Part shown: positions 52,521-63,717 of the stretch, one piece after another | How the letters are laid out: the number at the start of each line of letters is the position of its first letter | Position numbering within the stretch: position 1 is the first letter of the stretch | Origin: Medakamo hakoo | Taxonomy: Eukaryota > Chlorophyta > Trebouxiophyceae > Coccomyxaceae | Length of the DNA stretch: 64,000 nucleotides | Assembly: GCA_026636295.1 (NCBI GenBank) | Contig: CP089452.1 | Coordinates: 372,001-436,000 of the forward strand | Direction of reading: 5' to 3' | The notes under the pieces: model-generated | Told to the model about the DNA's origin: nothing | Database searches by the model: none | Seen by the model: only the letters and a program-made list of their open reading frames with translations | Translations under genes and position numbers: made by a program

Positions 52521-52714
52521 GAGAGAGGGGGCGGGGCGGGGCGGGTGGGGCGGGGCGGGTGGGGGGTCGCCCCCCCCACCCACCCACCCACACTCGTCCC
52601 TTCCAACCTTGCCGCGCCGCTGCTGTAAAAAAAAAGTGAAAAACATTTGATCCGCGCCCCGGATTGCCTCTCTGCGTCACACGCCGGCCGCCCCTCCCCC
52701 CTGCCCCCCCTCCC
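52521..52714. terminator. G-rich/C-rich inverted repeat between convergent genes
   Basis: Immediately after the copy 2 stop codon, a run of GGGGCGGG/GGGTGGGG units (about 52528-52566) is followed by CCCCCCCCACCCACCC (about 52570-52590). The arms can pair into a hairpin within the shared 3' region of two converging genes, which could slow or stop transcription in both directions. The function is inferred. Confidence 0.45.
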
Positions 52715-54555
52715 TCACCGCGGCGGGTCCGCCCGCTCCTCCTCCTCGTCCTTGGACCCATCCCACAGCCGGCCCGCGCCCTTGCCGCCGTCGTCGTCGC
52801 CGTCCCCCCAATCGCCCGCCCGCTCGGTGAACGCGACGCCCGGCGGCCCGCCCAACCGGCTGACGTGCTCCAGGAGCGCGGCCCGCAGGCGGTCGATGTA
52901 CTCGGGCGGGTTGGCGTTGGCCAGCCCGGGCCGCGGCGGCACGGCCAGGCGGAAGGACGGGCCGTACGCTTCGCTGTACTCGTGGTCGGGCAGCGCGTCG
53001 CCCATGCCGCCCGGGTCGTCCGGGCCGACGCCCAGCAGGGCGCCCGTCTCCGCGGCCCAGCACCGGGCCACGTTGGCGATCTTGTAGCCGCCGCCGCCCA
53101 GGACGAGGGTGGGCAGGCCGAAGGACCGGACGTGCGCGACGGCCGCGCGGTGGCCCGCCGACGTCAGGTTGAAGACGCCCAGGCGGTCGCCGGCCAGCGA
53201 GTCGGCGCCGCACTGCAGCACGACCGCTTCCGGCCTGAATTTCTCCATGACGGCGCTGATGACCGGGTTGAACAGGGACGCGTACGACTCGTCGTCGATG
53301 CCGGCGCGCAGCGGGGCGTTGAGGCTGTAGTGCGTGCCGCGCCCGGCGCCGACGTTGTGGAGGGAGCCGGTGCCGGGGAAGAAGCCGCCGCCGAATTTAT
53401 GGAAGGAGACGGTCATGACGCTGCGGTGGGGTGGGGGGCGGGGGTGTGGGTGAGGTGGGGGTGGGGTGGCGGGGGTAGGGGTGGGACGTGCGCGCACGTC
53501 TCGGGCGCTCCCATCCCCCCCTTCCCCTGCCCCGCAGCACAACACCAAAAAAGCCCCCCGCTCTCACCGGTCCGTCGTCAGGAACGCTTCCTCCACGCCG
53601 TCGCCGTGGTGAATGTCAATGTCCACGTACAGGACGCGGGCGTGGTACTTCAGCAGCTCCAGGATGGCCAGGACGATGTCGTTGACGTAGCAAAACCCGG
53701 ACGCCTCGCCCTTTTTCGCGTGGTGCAGGCCGCCCGCCCAGTTGATGGCGACGTCACTCAGCCCGTGGTTGAGCTTGACGGCGCCGCCGATGGAGCCGCC
53801 GGCCACGATGGAGGAGTAGGTGGCCAGCCCCTCAAAGGCGGGGCAGTCCTCGCCGACGGCGTAGCGCGAGAGTTCTGCGGCCGTGACGGGCGGGGGGAGG
53901 CCCGCGTCCGCCGCCGCCGCCGCCGCCGCCGCCGCGGCGGCCGCCCCGCCCGCGCTGGCCGCCTTGACGCCCGCCGGACTGACCCGGGCCAGGAAGTCCA
54001 GGTACGCCGGGTCGTGGAAGGCCGCCATGTCGGACGGCGTCGCGGGGACGGGCGTGTACACTTCCATCAGGTTGTGCAGGCCGTACCGCAGCAGCAGGGC
54101 GTGCGCCATGCGGACGCGGTGCGGTTTCATGGGGTGGCCCGGGCCGTAGTAGTACCCGCCGACGGCCGGGTCGTAAAAGTAGGAGACCTGGTGGGGCGGC
54201 GTGGGGGGGCGGGCGGAGGGTTTTGAGAAGAGAGAGAGGGAAGGCGGCCGCGCACGGCGAGCGGCACCGGCGCGCCGTCGAAAGGAAAGAGAAACGCGCC
54301 GCCCGCGGGGGGGTTGCGAGCATCCAACCGCGCGCGCGCCCTGCTCGCCGAGGGCCTGGGCGTCTGAGCTATGCCAGGGTGTGGGCAGGGAGCGGCACGG
54401 CCGTGGCCTGGCGCCGCGCCGTGCGGCGGGCGGTGCGGCGGCGGGCGACCAGGTATTCGGCCGGGGGAGCAGAGCGATGCATGCGGCCCGCCCGCCCGGC
54501 CCCCTCCCGCCCGGCCGCCCCCACCCGCCGGACGCACTTTCGTCTTGCGCTCCAT
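52715..54555 (-). CDS. class I histone deacetylase (RPD3/HDA6-like)
   Basis: Exons 54555-54538 (MERKTK only), 54187-53568 and 53420-52715 (minus, phases 0 and 2) give 447 aa. [20 protein letters not shown] and [12 protein letters not shown] open the fold. Catalytic motifs are [20 protein letters not shown] (His-His about 161-162) and [17 protein letters not shown] (zinc-binding Asp and His, about 195-203). After the last splice come [33 protein letters not shown] and [20 protein letters not shown] with the active-site Tyr region. A poly-Ala insert of about 15 residues sits before the first His pair, where other HDACs have a short loop. The tail is acidic. It should deacetylate histone lysines within a corepressor complex. 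It diverges from the nucleoporin gene across 272 bp. Confidence 0.95.
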
Positions 54556-54827
54556 GGTTTTGTGAAGGCGCGCGCGGTCGGCCTATCTCTCTTCTCTCAG
54601 GAGCGCTGACGCGGCCCCGCGGGACTGGGGCCCGCAGAGGACGGACAAGACGAAGAGGGGGGCGGCGCCCCGCCGAGCGTTTCGCGAGTGACGCGAGGCA
54701 GGCGCAAGCGAAAAAGAAGTCGATGCCTACGCAGACCAGTTTTTTCTCTCGCGGAGGCCCCCGGCGGGCACCCCTCAGGGAATCACTCAGAGGGGGGGGC
54801 TCGAGCGCCCACCCCCTCCCTCCCGCC

Positions 54828-57800
54828 ATGCCGCCCATCACCCCGGCGCCCGTCGAGCCCGTGGTGGAGACGGAACCCGCCTACTGGTTTCGCCGCGTCG
54901 GCGAGCTGAGCTTTGTGAAGAGTGGGAGAGGGGCGGCGACGCGCCCTCCTCCCTCGTCGCGCCGGGTGTCGGCCGCGCCGACCGCGGGCGTCGTCGCCTT
55001 TTCGGACGGGAGCGGTGAGTGGGTGGGTGGGGGTGGGCGGTGTGGGCGTGGCGGCCGTCTCTCTGCTTCGCGTCGCAGCGCGCGCCGACCGATGCCTGCC
55101 CCCCGCTTGCGTTTCTCTCTCGCCTCACGTCCTCCCCGCCATCCAACAGCCGTCTACCTGGCCCGCACGGCCGCCCTGCTGGCTGCGGCTGTCCGAGTGG
55201 AGGAGGGCAGGTGAGTGGTTGGGAGAGGAATGTGCGCCCTCACTCTGTTCTCTCTCCTTGTTTTGGCCGCTCGCTCTCAACCACGCCCCCCCATCCCTGC
55301 CATCACCTCGGCGCACCCCCCCCCCTCCCCCAGCGAGCCCGACCTGGCCGACGCGTCGGCCGTCTGCCTCGCCACGCTCCCCGCGCCGGAGGCAGATGTG
55401 GAATTGACGCCCTGCGGTGGGCTGTTGGCCGTCGTCACGGCGGACCGCGTGGCCGTGTACGGCGTGGCGGCGCTGGCTGCCTCGCCCGCCGGCGCGGCCG
55501 CGCCGCCCCTCGCGACCGCGACTCCCCCGGCCGGACAGGCCGTGCGCCAGTGGGCGTGGGCGCCGCCCGCGCGCCCGGGCGGCCCACCCCGCTTCTCCCT
55601 GGTGACGACCGCCGGTCGGCTCCTGGAGGGCGACGTGGGGAGCGGCGGCGCTCTGGCGCTGGCGCCGGCAGAGCCCGGCGCTGCGCCAGACGGCGGCGGC
55701 GGGGGCGCGCAGCCCTCTTCGCCCCCCGTCACCGCCGTCGCCTGGGCGCCCGCCTCTTCCGCCTTTCCTGCGGGCCGCCGGGCCGTCGCGGCGGGCGACA
55801 CCATCACCATCGACGCCGGCGGCGGCGACGGCGCGTCCTCCCCCCACCCTCCGTCGTCGTCCTTTGCCCTGGCCTGGGCGCCCGCCGACGCGGCGCCGGG
55901 CGACGCCCTCACCGTCGACGGCCTGGCCTGGGCCGGCGACCGGGCCGTCTTGGTGGGTGGAGCGCTCGTCGATGCGGCCGGGTCGGCCCGGGACGTCGCC
56001 CCCCTGGCCCTGCTGCGGTGGGGGGAGGGCCCGGCCGGCGGCAGCGGCGGCGGCGGGTCCGACGCCCCGCTCGCCTGGGCGCAGGCGTGCGACTTTTTCG
56101 GCGCCATCATCCAGCCGCCGGATGGGGCGGGCGGGGGGCCGCCCCGCCCGGGCGTGGCGGTCGCCCGCGTCCCCGCCTGGGGCGCCCTCGTCGCGGCCCA
56201 CCCGGGCTCGCCCGACGACCACGTCCGGCTGATGGAGTATGCAGAGCCGACCGGCCCGCCCCCTCCCTCCCCCGCCGGCGGCGGCGGCGGTCCGCCGTGC
56301 CCGCCCGGCCGCCCGCCGCCGCCGGTGGAAGAGGAAATGAGCGATGAGTGGGCGGCGCTGCGCATCCCGTCCGCGCCCGACGGGGACGACAACTTCGTGA
56401 CGGGCCTGGCCGTGGACCTGACGGCGGCCGACCTGGACGCGCCGCACCCGGACCCGGAGCACGCGCCCCACCCGCCCGCCCAGCCGCTGCTGCTGGTCGG
56501 GACGTCGGACGGCGCGTTGCGGCTGGTCACCCTGGGCCGCGTGGTGCGTGGGCGGGCCGAAGACTGCATTGTGCGGCGCGCGCCGGCGGGCCTGCCGCCG
56601 CTGCCCGCGGGGGTGAGCGGCGCCGCGCCTGCTGCCGCGCCCGCCGAGAGCGCGGCCTCGCCGCCGACGGCAGCGGCCGCCGCGGCCGTGTCCTTGCCCA
56701 CGGAAGACGACGACGACGAGGAAGAGGAGGAGGCGCGCAGCAAGCCAGCCGACGACGGCGCCGCCGTGCGGGCCGCCGCGGCCGCCCCCCTGTCGTCCTC
56801 GTCCGACGAGGCGGAGGGGGAGGAGGCGGGCAGCGACGCCGAGTCGGTCGGCAGCCGGGTGCCGCCCGCCGCACCGCCGGCTGCTGCCCAGCCGCCCGCG
56901 CCGGCGCCTGTTCCCGCTCCTGCCGCGCCCTTGTTTGGCGCGGCGGCGCCCGTGGCGGCGCCCGCGGCGGCGCCCGCGGGCGGCGGGGCGTTTGCGTTTG
57001 GCGGCGCGCCTACCCCGCTGGCTGCGCCTCCGCCTCCGCCTCCGCCGCCTCCACCGCCGCCGCCTCCGCCGCCTCCTCCGCCGCCGCCGCCGCCGCCTCC
57101 ACCGGAACCCAAGCCATCCATCCCAGCGCCCGTCCCTGTCCTGGCGGACCTGCGGGGCGGCGCCGCCGAAACGGAGGCCGCGTTCTTGGCGGCGCTCGCC
57201 GCCACGCGCGCGGCCGAAGCGGCTGTTCTGGGCAGCGGCGGCCCCGGCGGCCCCGACCCGGCCGCGGCGGCCGCGGCGTTGCAGTCGTCCGTCAAGTCCG
57301 CGACAGACGCGGTGGACGCCGCCACCGCGGCAGTCGACGCCCAGGAAGCGTCGTTCGCGGGCCTGGCGGCGGATGTGCGGGCCGCGACGCGCGCGGCGGC
57401 CGGGCTCGCCGCGTTTGGGGGGGCGGCGGCGGGGAGGCCGGGCGCGGCCCGCCCGCGCCGGTCGGCCTGGAACCGGCCCTGGAGGACGCGCGGGCCCGGG
57501 CCCTGGCCGCCCGGGACGCCCTGGCCGCCCGTGTCGCGTCCGTCCGGTCCGCCCTGGACGCGGCGGACGAGGCGGCCGCGGCGGCCGCGGCCGGCGCGGC
57601 GTGGGCGGGCGCCGCCCCCGGCGCGCCCCTATCCGCCCGCCTGGCGTCCGCCGTCTCGGACGCGGGCGAAGCGACGGCCGCTGCCCTGGGTCGCGTCGGC
57701 CGCCTGCGCGAAGCCGCGGAAGCCGCGGGCCTGGCGGTCGAGTTTGGTGCGCCGCGTCCGCCGCCGTCGGCGGGCGGGAAGAAGGGCCGCCGGCGGGGCG

Positions 57801-60613
57801 CAGCGGCGGCCGTCGCGGCGCTCGCGCCCGAGCCGCGGCGCGGCGACGACCGCGCCTGGTGGGCGGGCGGGCCGCACCGCCGCGCCGCCGCCCTGCAGTG
57901 GGTGCCCGCCCGCCAGTCGCCCGCGGTGGCGGCGGCGGCAGGGCGGGCGGCCCACGCACGGCCGGGCAGCAGCAGGGCGGCCGCGCGCGCGCCGCCGGCC
58001 GACCCCTGGGCGGGCCGCCCCGGCGCGGCCGCGGCCGAGGCGGTGCTCCTGGCCGCGGCCACGGTCGGCGGGCCGCGGCTCACGGTCGTCGGGGCGGACG
58101 GGCGCGTGCAGGCGCCCGCCCCTCGGCCCACCCCGCCCCCGCCCCCGCCCCGGGCGCCGCCGCCGCCGCCGCCGGCTGCCGTCGCGTCGCCCACGCGCGG
58201 GCTGGTCGGCCTGCCGGCCGCTGCGGGGGCTGCCGCCGCCGCCGCCGCTCCACCCGCGCTCGCGCCCGCGCCCTTTTCCTTTGCCGCTCCGCCCGCGGCG
58301 ACGGGGGCGCCCGCGTTCGCATTCGGCGGGCCCGGCGCCGCTGCGACGCCGCCGCCTCCGCCGCCCGCCCGGCCCGGCTCGTCCGAAGACGGCGGGCGCG
58401 GCGGCGGCGGCGAGCGGGCGCTCGCCACCCGCCTCGCCTTCGACTCGCCGTCCGTCGCGGCGGCCACGGCCACGGTGGCCCGGGCCAAGGCTCCGACCAG
58501 CGCTGCGCCGCCGCCTCCCATCCCGTCGGCCGCGGCCGTGAAAGCGGCCGCGTCCGCCAGCCTGCCGGGCGCGGAGGTGCGGGCGCCGCCGCCGGCCGCG
58601 CCGCCCCTCCCGCCCGTGCCGTCGGCGTCGGCCGTGGCAGCCGCCCAAAAGCTGGTCGTGCCCGGTGCTGCCGGCCCGTCCAAGCCCAAACCAGCCGGCG
58701 GCGGCGGCGGCATGCCCCCCATCCCGTCCGCGGCGGCGGTGGCCGCCGCCCAAAAGCTGACGGTGCCAGGCACGGCCAAGCCAAAAGCGCCAGCTGGTGG
58801 AGGCGGGATGCCGCCCGTCCCGTCCGCGGCCGCGGTCGCCGCGGCCGCGAAACTGACCGTGCCTGCGGCGGCGCCGGGCGCTCCGAAGCCCAAGCCGGCG
58901 GCAGGCGGTGGCATGCCGCCCATTCCGTCGGCGGCGGCCGTCGCGGCTGCGCAGCGGGTGGTCGTGCCGGGAGGTGCGGCCACGTCCAAGCCCAGCGCCG
59001 CCGCCGCCGCGGCCATGCCGCCCATCCCGTCCGCCGCCGCTGTGGCGGCGGCTCAAAAGGTTACCCTGCCCGGTGCGGGTGCGGCCACGGCCAAGCCCAA
59101 ACCGGCGGCGGCGGGCGGGCTGCCGCCCGTCCCGTCTGCGGCCGCGGTCGCGGCGGCGCAGGCGGTGCGCGCGCCCGGTGCGAGCGCGCCGGCCGCGACG
59201 CCTCCACCACCACCACCACCACCACCCAAGAAGGAGGAGGAAGAGGCGGAGCCGGCCACCTCTTCCTCAGCGGGCGGCGGCTTTCGCATCCCGACCGCGG
59301 AGGAGGCGGTGGAGGCGGTGCGCGTGCTCGCGTCTCCGAGCCCCAGCCCGCCGGGCAGCGGCCCGGCCGGGCGTGGGACGGCGGCCGCCGGGGCGCCCAG
59401 CCCGGCGCCTCCTCCTCCTCCTCCGCCGCCGCCGCCGCCTCCCGCTGCCCAGCCCACCGCGTCGGCGACGTCCACGGGCGACGCGGCGTCCGACGCCGCC
59501 TCCCCCTCCGCGCCCGGCCTGTTCGGCGGCCTGTCCCTCGGCGGCGCGACGGCCGAATCCAAACCGCCCGCGGCCGCCAAGCCCTTTGGCAGCTTTGCGT
59601 TTGGGGCGCCGCCTGCGGCGGCGGGTGGTGGGGCGTCCGCGTTTGGGGCACCGCCGCCCGCTGCCGCGTCCGCACCACCGCCCGCGGCGCCCGCGTTTGG
59701 AGCGCCGCCGCCCGCGTCGGGCGCTCCACCGGCCGCGCCCGCCTTTCCTTCGGCCTTTGGCGCGTCGACAGCCGCGCCCGCCCCAGCCTTTAACTTTCCG
59801 GCGGCGGCGGCGACGGCGGCGGCCACGCCCTCGGCCAAGCCCGCCGCCGGCAGCGTGTTTGGCGGCGCTGCTTTCGGCGCGCCGCCGGCGCTCGGCGCGG
59901 CGGTGGGGCCCTCGCCCTTTGGCACGCCCGCCGCCGCGGCAGCCAGCCCGGCTTTCCCTGCTGCGTCTGCGGCGTCGCCGTCCACGCCCGCGAGTGGCGG
60001 CGGCTTTGCGAAATTCGGCGCGTCCGGCGGCGGTTTTGGTGCCATCGCGGCCGCGGCGGGGGGCGGGGGTGGTGGCGGCGGCTTTGCCGGCTTTGGCACG
60101 CCCCAGCAGCAAGCACCGCCCCCGCAACAGCCGTCCGTCTTTGGCGCGCCGTCCTCCGCCACGCCCTCCGTCTTTGGTGGGGGCGGGGCGACGACGGCGT
60201 TCGGCGGCGCGGCACCCGCGTTTGGTGCGGGGCCCTTTGGCGGCGGGCCGTTCGGCGCGCCGGCCGCGCCGGCCGCCGCGCCGCCCACGGGCTTTGGAGG
60301 CTTTGGGCAGCAGCAGCAACAAGCGCCGAGCGCGTTTGGGCAGCCACAGCCAGCGGCGCCGCCCGCGTTCGGCGCGGCGCCGCCCGCGTTCGGCGCGGCG
60401 CCGTCCGTGTTCGGCGCGCCCGGGCAACAGCAGCAGCAGCAACCCCCGTCCGCGTTTGGCGGCGGCGCCGGGTTTGGCGCGCCCGCGCTGATGGGCTTTG
60501 GGTCCGGCGCCGCGGCGGCGCCGCCAGGCCCAGGCTTGTCGGGCTTTGGCACGCCGGGCGGGTCCGCGCCGTCGGCGTCGGCGTCGCCCGGCATGTTCCA
60601 GATGCGCAAGTGA
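54828..60613 (+). CDS. NUP214/NUP159-like FG nucleoporin, with one apparent frame change
   Basis: Exons 54828-55014, 55150-55210 and 55334-60613 (phases 1 and 2) give about 1840 aa. The N-terminal third resembles a beta-propeller: [38 protein letters not shown] and further blade-like segments to [20 protein letters not shown]. Acidic linkers, poly-Pro (about 57010-57110) and a heptad Ala-rich region follow. The C-terminal third has many FG and FGAP/FGxP dipeptides, ending GMFQMRK, typical of nuclear pore FG domains. Between 57410 and 57470, close to a G7 run, the protein-like frame shifts by one base, best explained by a missing base in the sequence, though a real shift cannot be excluded. 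Seven copies of a [13 protein letters not shown] repeat lie at about 58510-59190. NUP214 is favoured over other FG proteins by layout only. Confidence 0.75.
58510..59190 (+). repeat. seven-copy [11 protein letters not shown] protein repeat in the nucleoporin
   Basis: Seven tandem units of about 25-40 residues share PP(I/V)[11 protein letters not shown] followed by (L/V)(V/T)VPG. Copies are diverged at the ends but nearly invariant in the PSAAAVAAA core. Confidence 0.85.
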
Positions 60614-61277
60614 GGGGGGGGGGGGCGGAGTGCAAAAAGATTTTGAAGGATGAGGAGTCGGGGGTCGCTTTTTTTCATAAATACGGTTTTTTCTCCTCCC
60701 CACGGCGGGGCGCTTACACTCACGCCCCGGCGTGCACGTATGGGAAGGCAAAAAACTAAGCGCGGGTATAATGGTTTTTTTTTCTTAGAGCGGGCAAAGC
60801 CGCGCGCGCGGCCGGCCCCGGTGGGTGAAAGGGCGTGGGCCGAAATACACGGCCCAGCCGCCCTCCCCTGTCCAGGCGGGGCACGGCGCGCGCGCGCGTC
60901 GGGGCGGAGGTGGCGGGGCGGCGCGGTGGCCTGAAGCCACGGCGCGCCCGGGCGCCCACACCGCTCCCCGCCACACCGCCCCCGGCACCGCCACCGCATG
61001 TCAAAGACGCTCGCAAGGTCGCTCTCTCTCATTCACTCAAGCCGCGCCCCCTCCTTTTGAATTCGCCACAACGTAGGTGTAAGGTTTTGGGTTGGCCTCT
61101 CTCCTTGTTTAGTAAAGCACGCACGCACGCATTCGCCGCCGCTTCGGTGCCGCACACCCGCACACCCTCCCTTTCCCGCCTCGCAGGCATAGTAGCACAC
61201 ACAAACAGAAAAGAAAAGAAGGAAGAGAGGGCGGCACAGGCCCGTCTCTCCTTTCGCCTCTCGGCACGCGCGCGCGC
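60614..61277. other. tail-to-tail spacer, 664 bp
   Basis: 3' regions of the nucleoporin and of the micro-exon gene. Left end has a G10 run and T runs; the middle (60880-61010) is GC-rich; the right end holds CACGCACGCACGCA. No coding signal recognised. Confidence 0.5.
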
Positions 61278-63717
61278 TCACGGCACGGTCGCCGTGTCGC
61301 CGACGACAGACGTGCCGCCCTCGGTCTGCCCAAACTCGCCCGCGACGTCCAGGGCGGCCAGGTCCTGGCCGACGGGCGCGTAGACGGGGCCCTTGCGCGG
61401 GTTGTACAGGACCTTGGCGGGCGCGTAGACGAGCTTGGCGGGCGCGACGACCTTGCCTGTTTTTTTTTTGAGGGGGTGGGGGGTGGGGGGGTGAAGGGGA
61501 TGTGTGGGCGGCGCGCGCGCAGGGCGTGAGCAGCAGGTGATGGGAGCGCGCGCTTCGGCGACGTCGCGCCCCGCGCCCTCCTCCTCCTCTCGCCTGCGCA
61601 CCTTGCGGCTGGATGTTCTTGCCGACGGGCGAGACGTTGATCTGGCGTGGGGAGGGGGGAGGGGCGGGGGGTGCGGGGGGAGGCATTGAGTGCGGAGTGT
61701 GTGGGTTGGGAGGGAGAGAGCCGAGCACCGCCGTGCTTTTGGGCGCGCGCGGCGACGACACCAAAGGCGCGGCTGCGGGCGGGGCGGACGCGCGGGGAGC
61801 GGCACCAACAATGACACCGCGGGTCCGGTACCTTGATGGGTTGGACGTTGAGGCCTGGACGCGTGTTGTGTGGCGGGGGAGTGGTGGGGCGGCGGGTGGG
61901 TGAGGGATGGGGGATGGGGGTGGGATGGAAAAAAAAAACAAAGGCGCGTGGGACGGTGGCAGCCGCGCAGACTCTTCCACCACCGCCCCCTCAGCATCGC
62001 AAAGCCACACCGTACCCTGGGGTTGCACGTTGAGACCAATGGGGCCTGGTGGAGTTGTTTTGGGGGGAGGCGTGCGGGCGTGTGAGAGCGGTCGGCGGGG
62101 AGAGTGGGGTGGGGAGGTGGGTGCGCGGGCGGGCGGGTGAGGGGGGGGGGGCAGCAGGCGCGGCGGTGTGTCGGACGCTGCTTTGAGCCCTGGCGCACGC
62201 GCACACGGGTGGGGAGGCATGCCGGCTGGTGCACCCCGCCCGCTCACCGAGGTACACCAGGACTGGCTGCACATTGAGGCCTGGGAGAAGAGGGGAGAGC
62301 GGGCGGGAGGAGGAGCGGGGAGAAGGGGGGGGGGGGTGAGAGGCGCGCCGACGAAGGACGGACGGGACGGGACGACGGCGAATCCAGCAGCAGCGCCCAC
62401 TCTCTCCCCCCTCCCTCCCATCCCTCAGCAAACACGCACCCTGCGCCTGGACGCGAGCGCCGATCTGTGGGTGGTGGGGAGAGCGAGTGGGGGAACGGTG
62501 GGAGTGAGGGGGGTGGGTGGGGGAGCGCCCTTCATTTCCAGGGGTCGGGCACCGCCGCGCGGGTGGCCCGACCCCCTCCCCCCTCCCCCCACGCCAACGC
62601 ACGGGGTCAATCCAGATCAGCTGGGGGAAGATGTTGACGCCCTGGAAGGCGGCGGCAGCTTTGTTTGCGGGTGTCGACGGGTGGGTGGGTGGGTGGGGAG
62701 TGACGGCCCGTGAGTGCCGTCCGTCCGTCCTGTCTCAGCGGCCCGCCCCACGCCCGGCCCGCACGGTGAGCTCGACACCCCCCCCCAAAAAAAAACGCAC
62801 CGCCCGTCGGGAAGAAGGACAGCAGGGACGGCGCAAAGTTGAGGGCGGTCAGGGACGCGCCCACGCCGGTCTGAGAGTGAGGTGTGGGGCGGGGTGGTGG
62901 TGGGGGGTGGGCGGGAGTGAGCGGGTGTGGGGGGCGGGGGAGATCCCATCCGTCCCATCCCCCCCCCACCCCAAAAAAAGAACGTACGTGCGTCTCCTGC
63001 AACACGCACGGCGCAAAGTTGGCAAACGTCTTGGACGCCGCAAACTTGGTGGCCTTGACCTTGTGCCCCCCGCCCAGCTTGCCCTTGACGGCGCCGGCGA
63101 CCTTGCCGACGAGCGCTTCCAGTTCGTGCGGCAGGTCGGCCACGTCGGCCGCAAAGACCGGGTCGGCCAGGTGCAGGCGGGGGAACAGGTCCTCGCCGTT
63201 GGCGACCTTGGCCAGGTGGCCGTGCGCGGACAGCATGACGCGGCCCAGCGCGGACACGGCCGCGTCTTCCGACCCCTCCTTCTTCAGGAGGACCTGGGAC
63301 AGGACGGACGCCCAGTTGCGGTAGTCGTCGGGCATGTCGCCGGCGAACGGGTCGGCGGGGACCTCGAACTTTTCCGCGGCGGTCGCGACGGGCGCGGTGG
63401 CCAGCGCGAGCGCGGCGGCGGCGCTGAGTGTGTGTGTTTTTTTAGGGCAGGGTGTGGTGGGGTGGCGTGAGGAAGCGATGCGTTTTTCTGCCGCACCCAG
63501 GCGTGCGTGAGGGAGTGGAATGTCTGACATGGAGGGCGGGAGGGCGGTGGCGGCGCGTCACTGCCCGACGCTGCGGCGCCGTTGACTAGGACGGGTGTGC
63601 GAATTCGCAACGACGCGCCGACAGAGGCGGCCAGGGCCGACAGTTTCCTGTCTCACCGGCGCCGCTCCCCTCCCTCCCGCACGCGCTCCCCACGCACCCG
63701 ACCAGGAAACGAAGCAT
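61278..63717 (-). CDS. secreted ten-exon protein with NxQPxG micro-exon repeats
   Basis: Ten exons on the minus strand: 63717-63698, 63423-62988, 62870-62801, 62658-62603, 62464-62440, 62280-62248, 62045-62016, 61854-61832, 61641-61602 and 61456-61278. Every junction restores frame, giving 303 aa. The first junction builds the signal peptide MLRFLVG-AAAALALATAPVATA. Exon 2 encodes a globular part (FEVPADPFAGDMPDDYRNWA, VMLSAHGHLAKVANGEDLFP, KFAASKTFANFAPCVLQETH). Exons 4-9 mostly add one short repeat each: FQGVNIFPQLIWIDP, IGARVQAQ, GLNVQPVLVYL, GPIGLNVQPQ, GLNVQPIK, INVSPVGKNIQPQ. The last exon continues KVVAPAKLVYAPAKVLYNP. Proteins with NVQPxLIxIxPxG repeats occur in various protists and are thought secreted; function is unknown. 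All acceptors end AG, one being AAAG. Confidence 0.72.

Noticed and set aside
59053-61032. 659-aa minus-strand open frame across the FG domain
   Set aside because: It is the complement of the Ala/Pro/Gly-rich FG repeats; low-complexity GC-rich coding DNA keeps antisense frames open. The sense strand has FG dipeptides and a natural stop.
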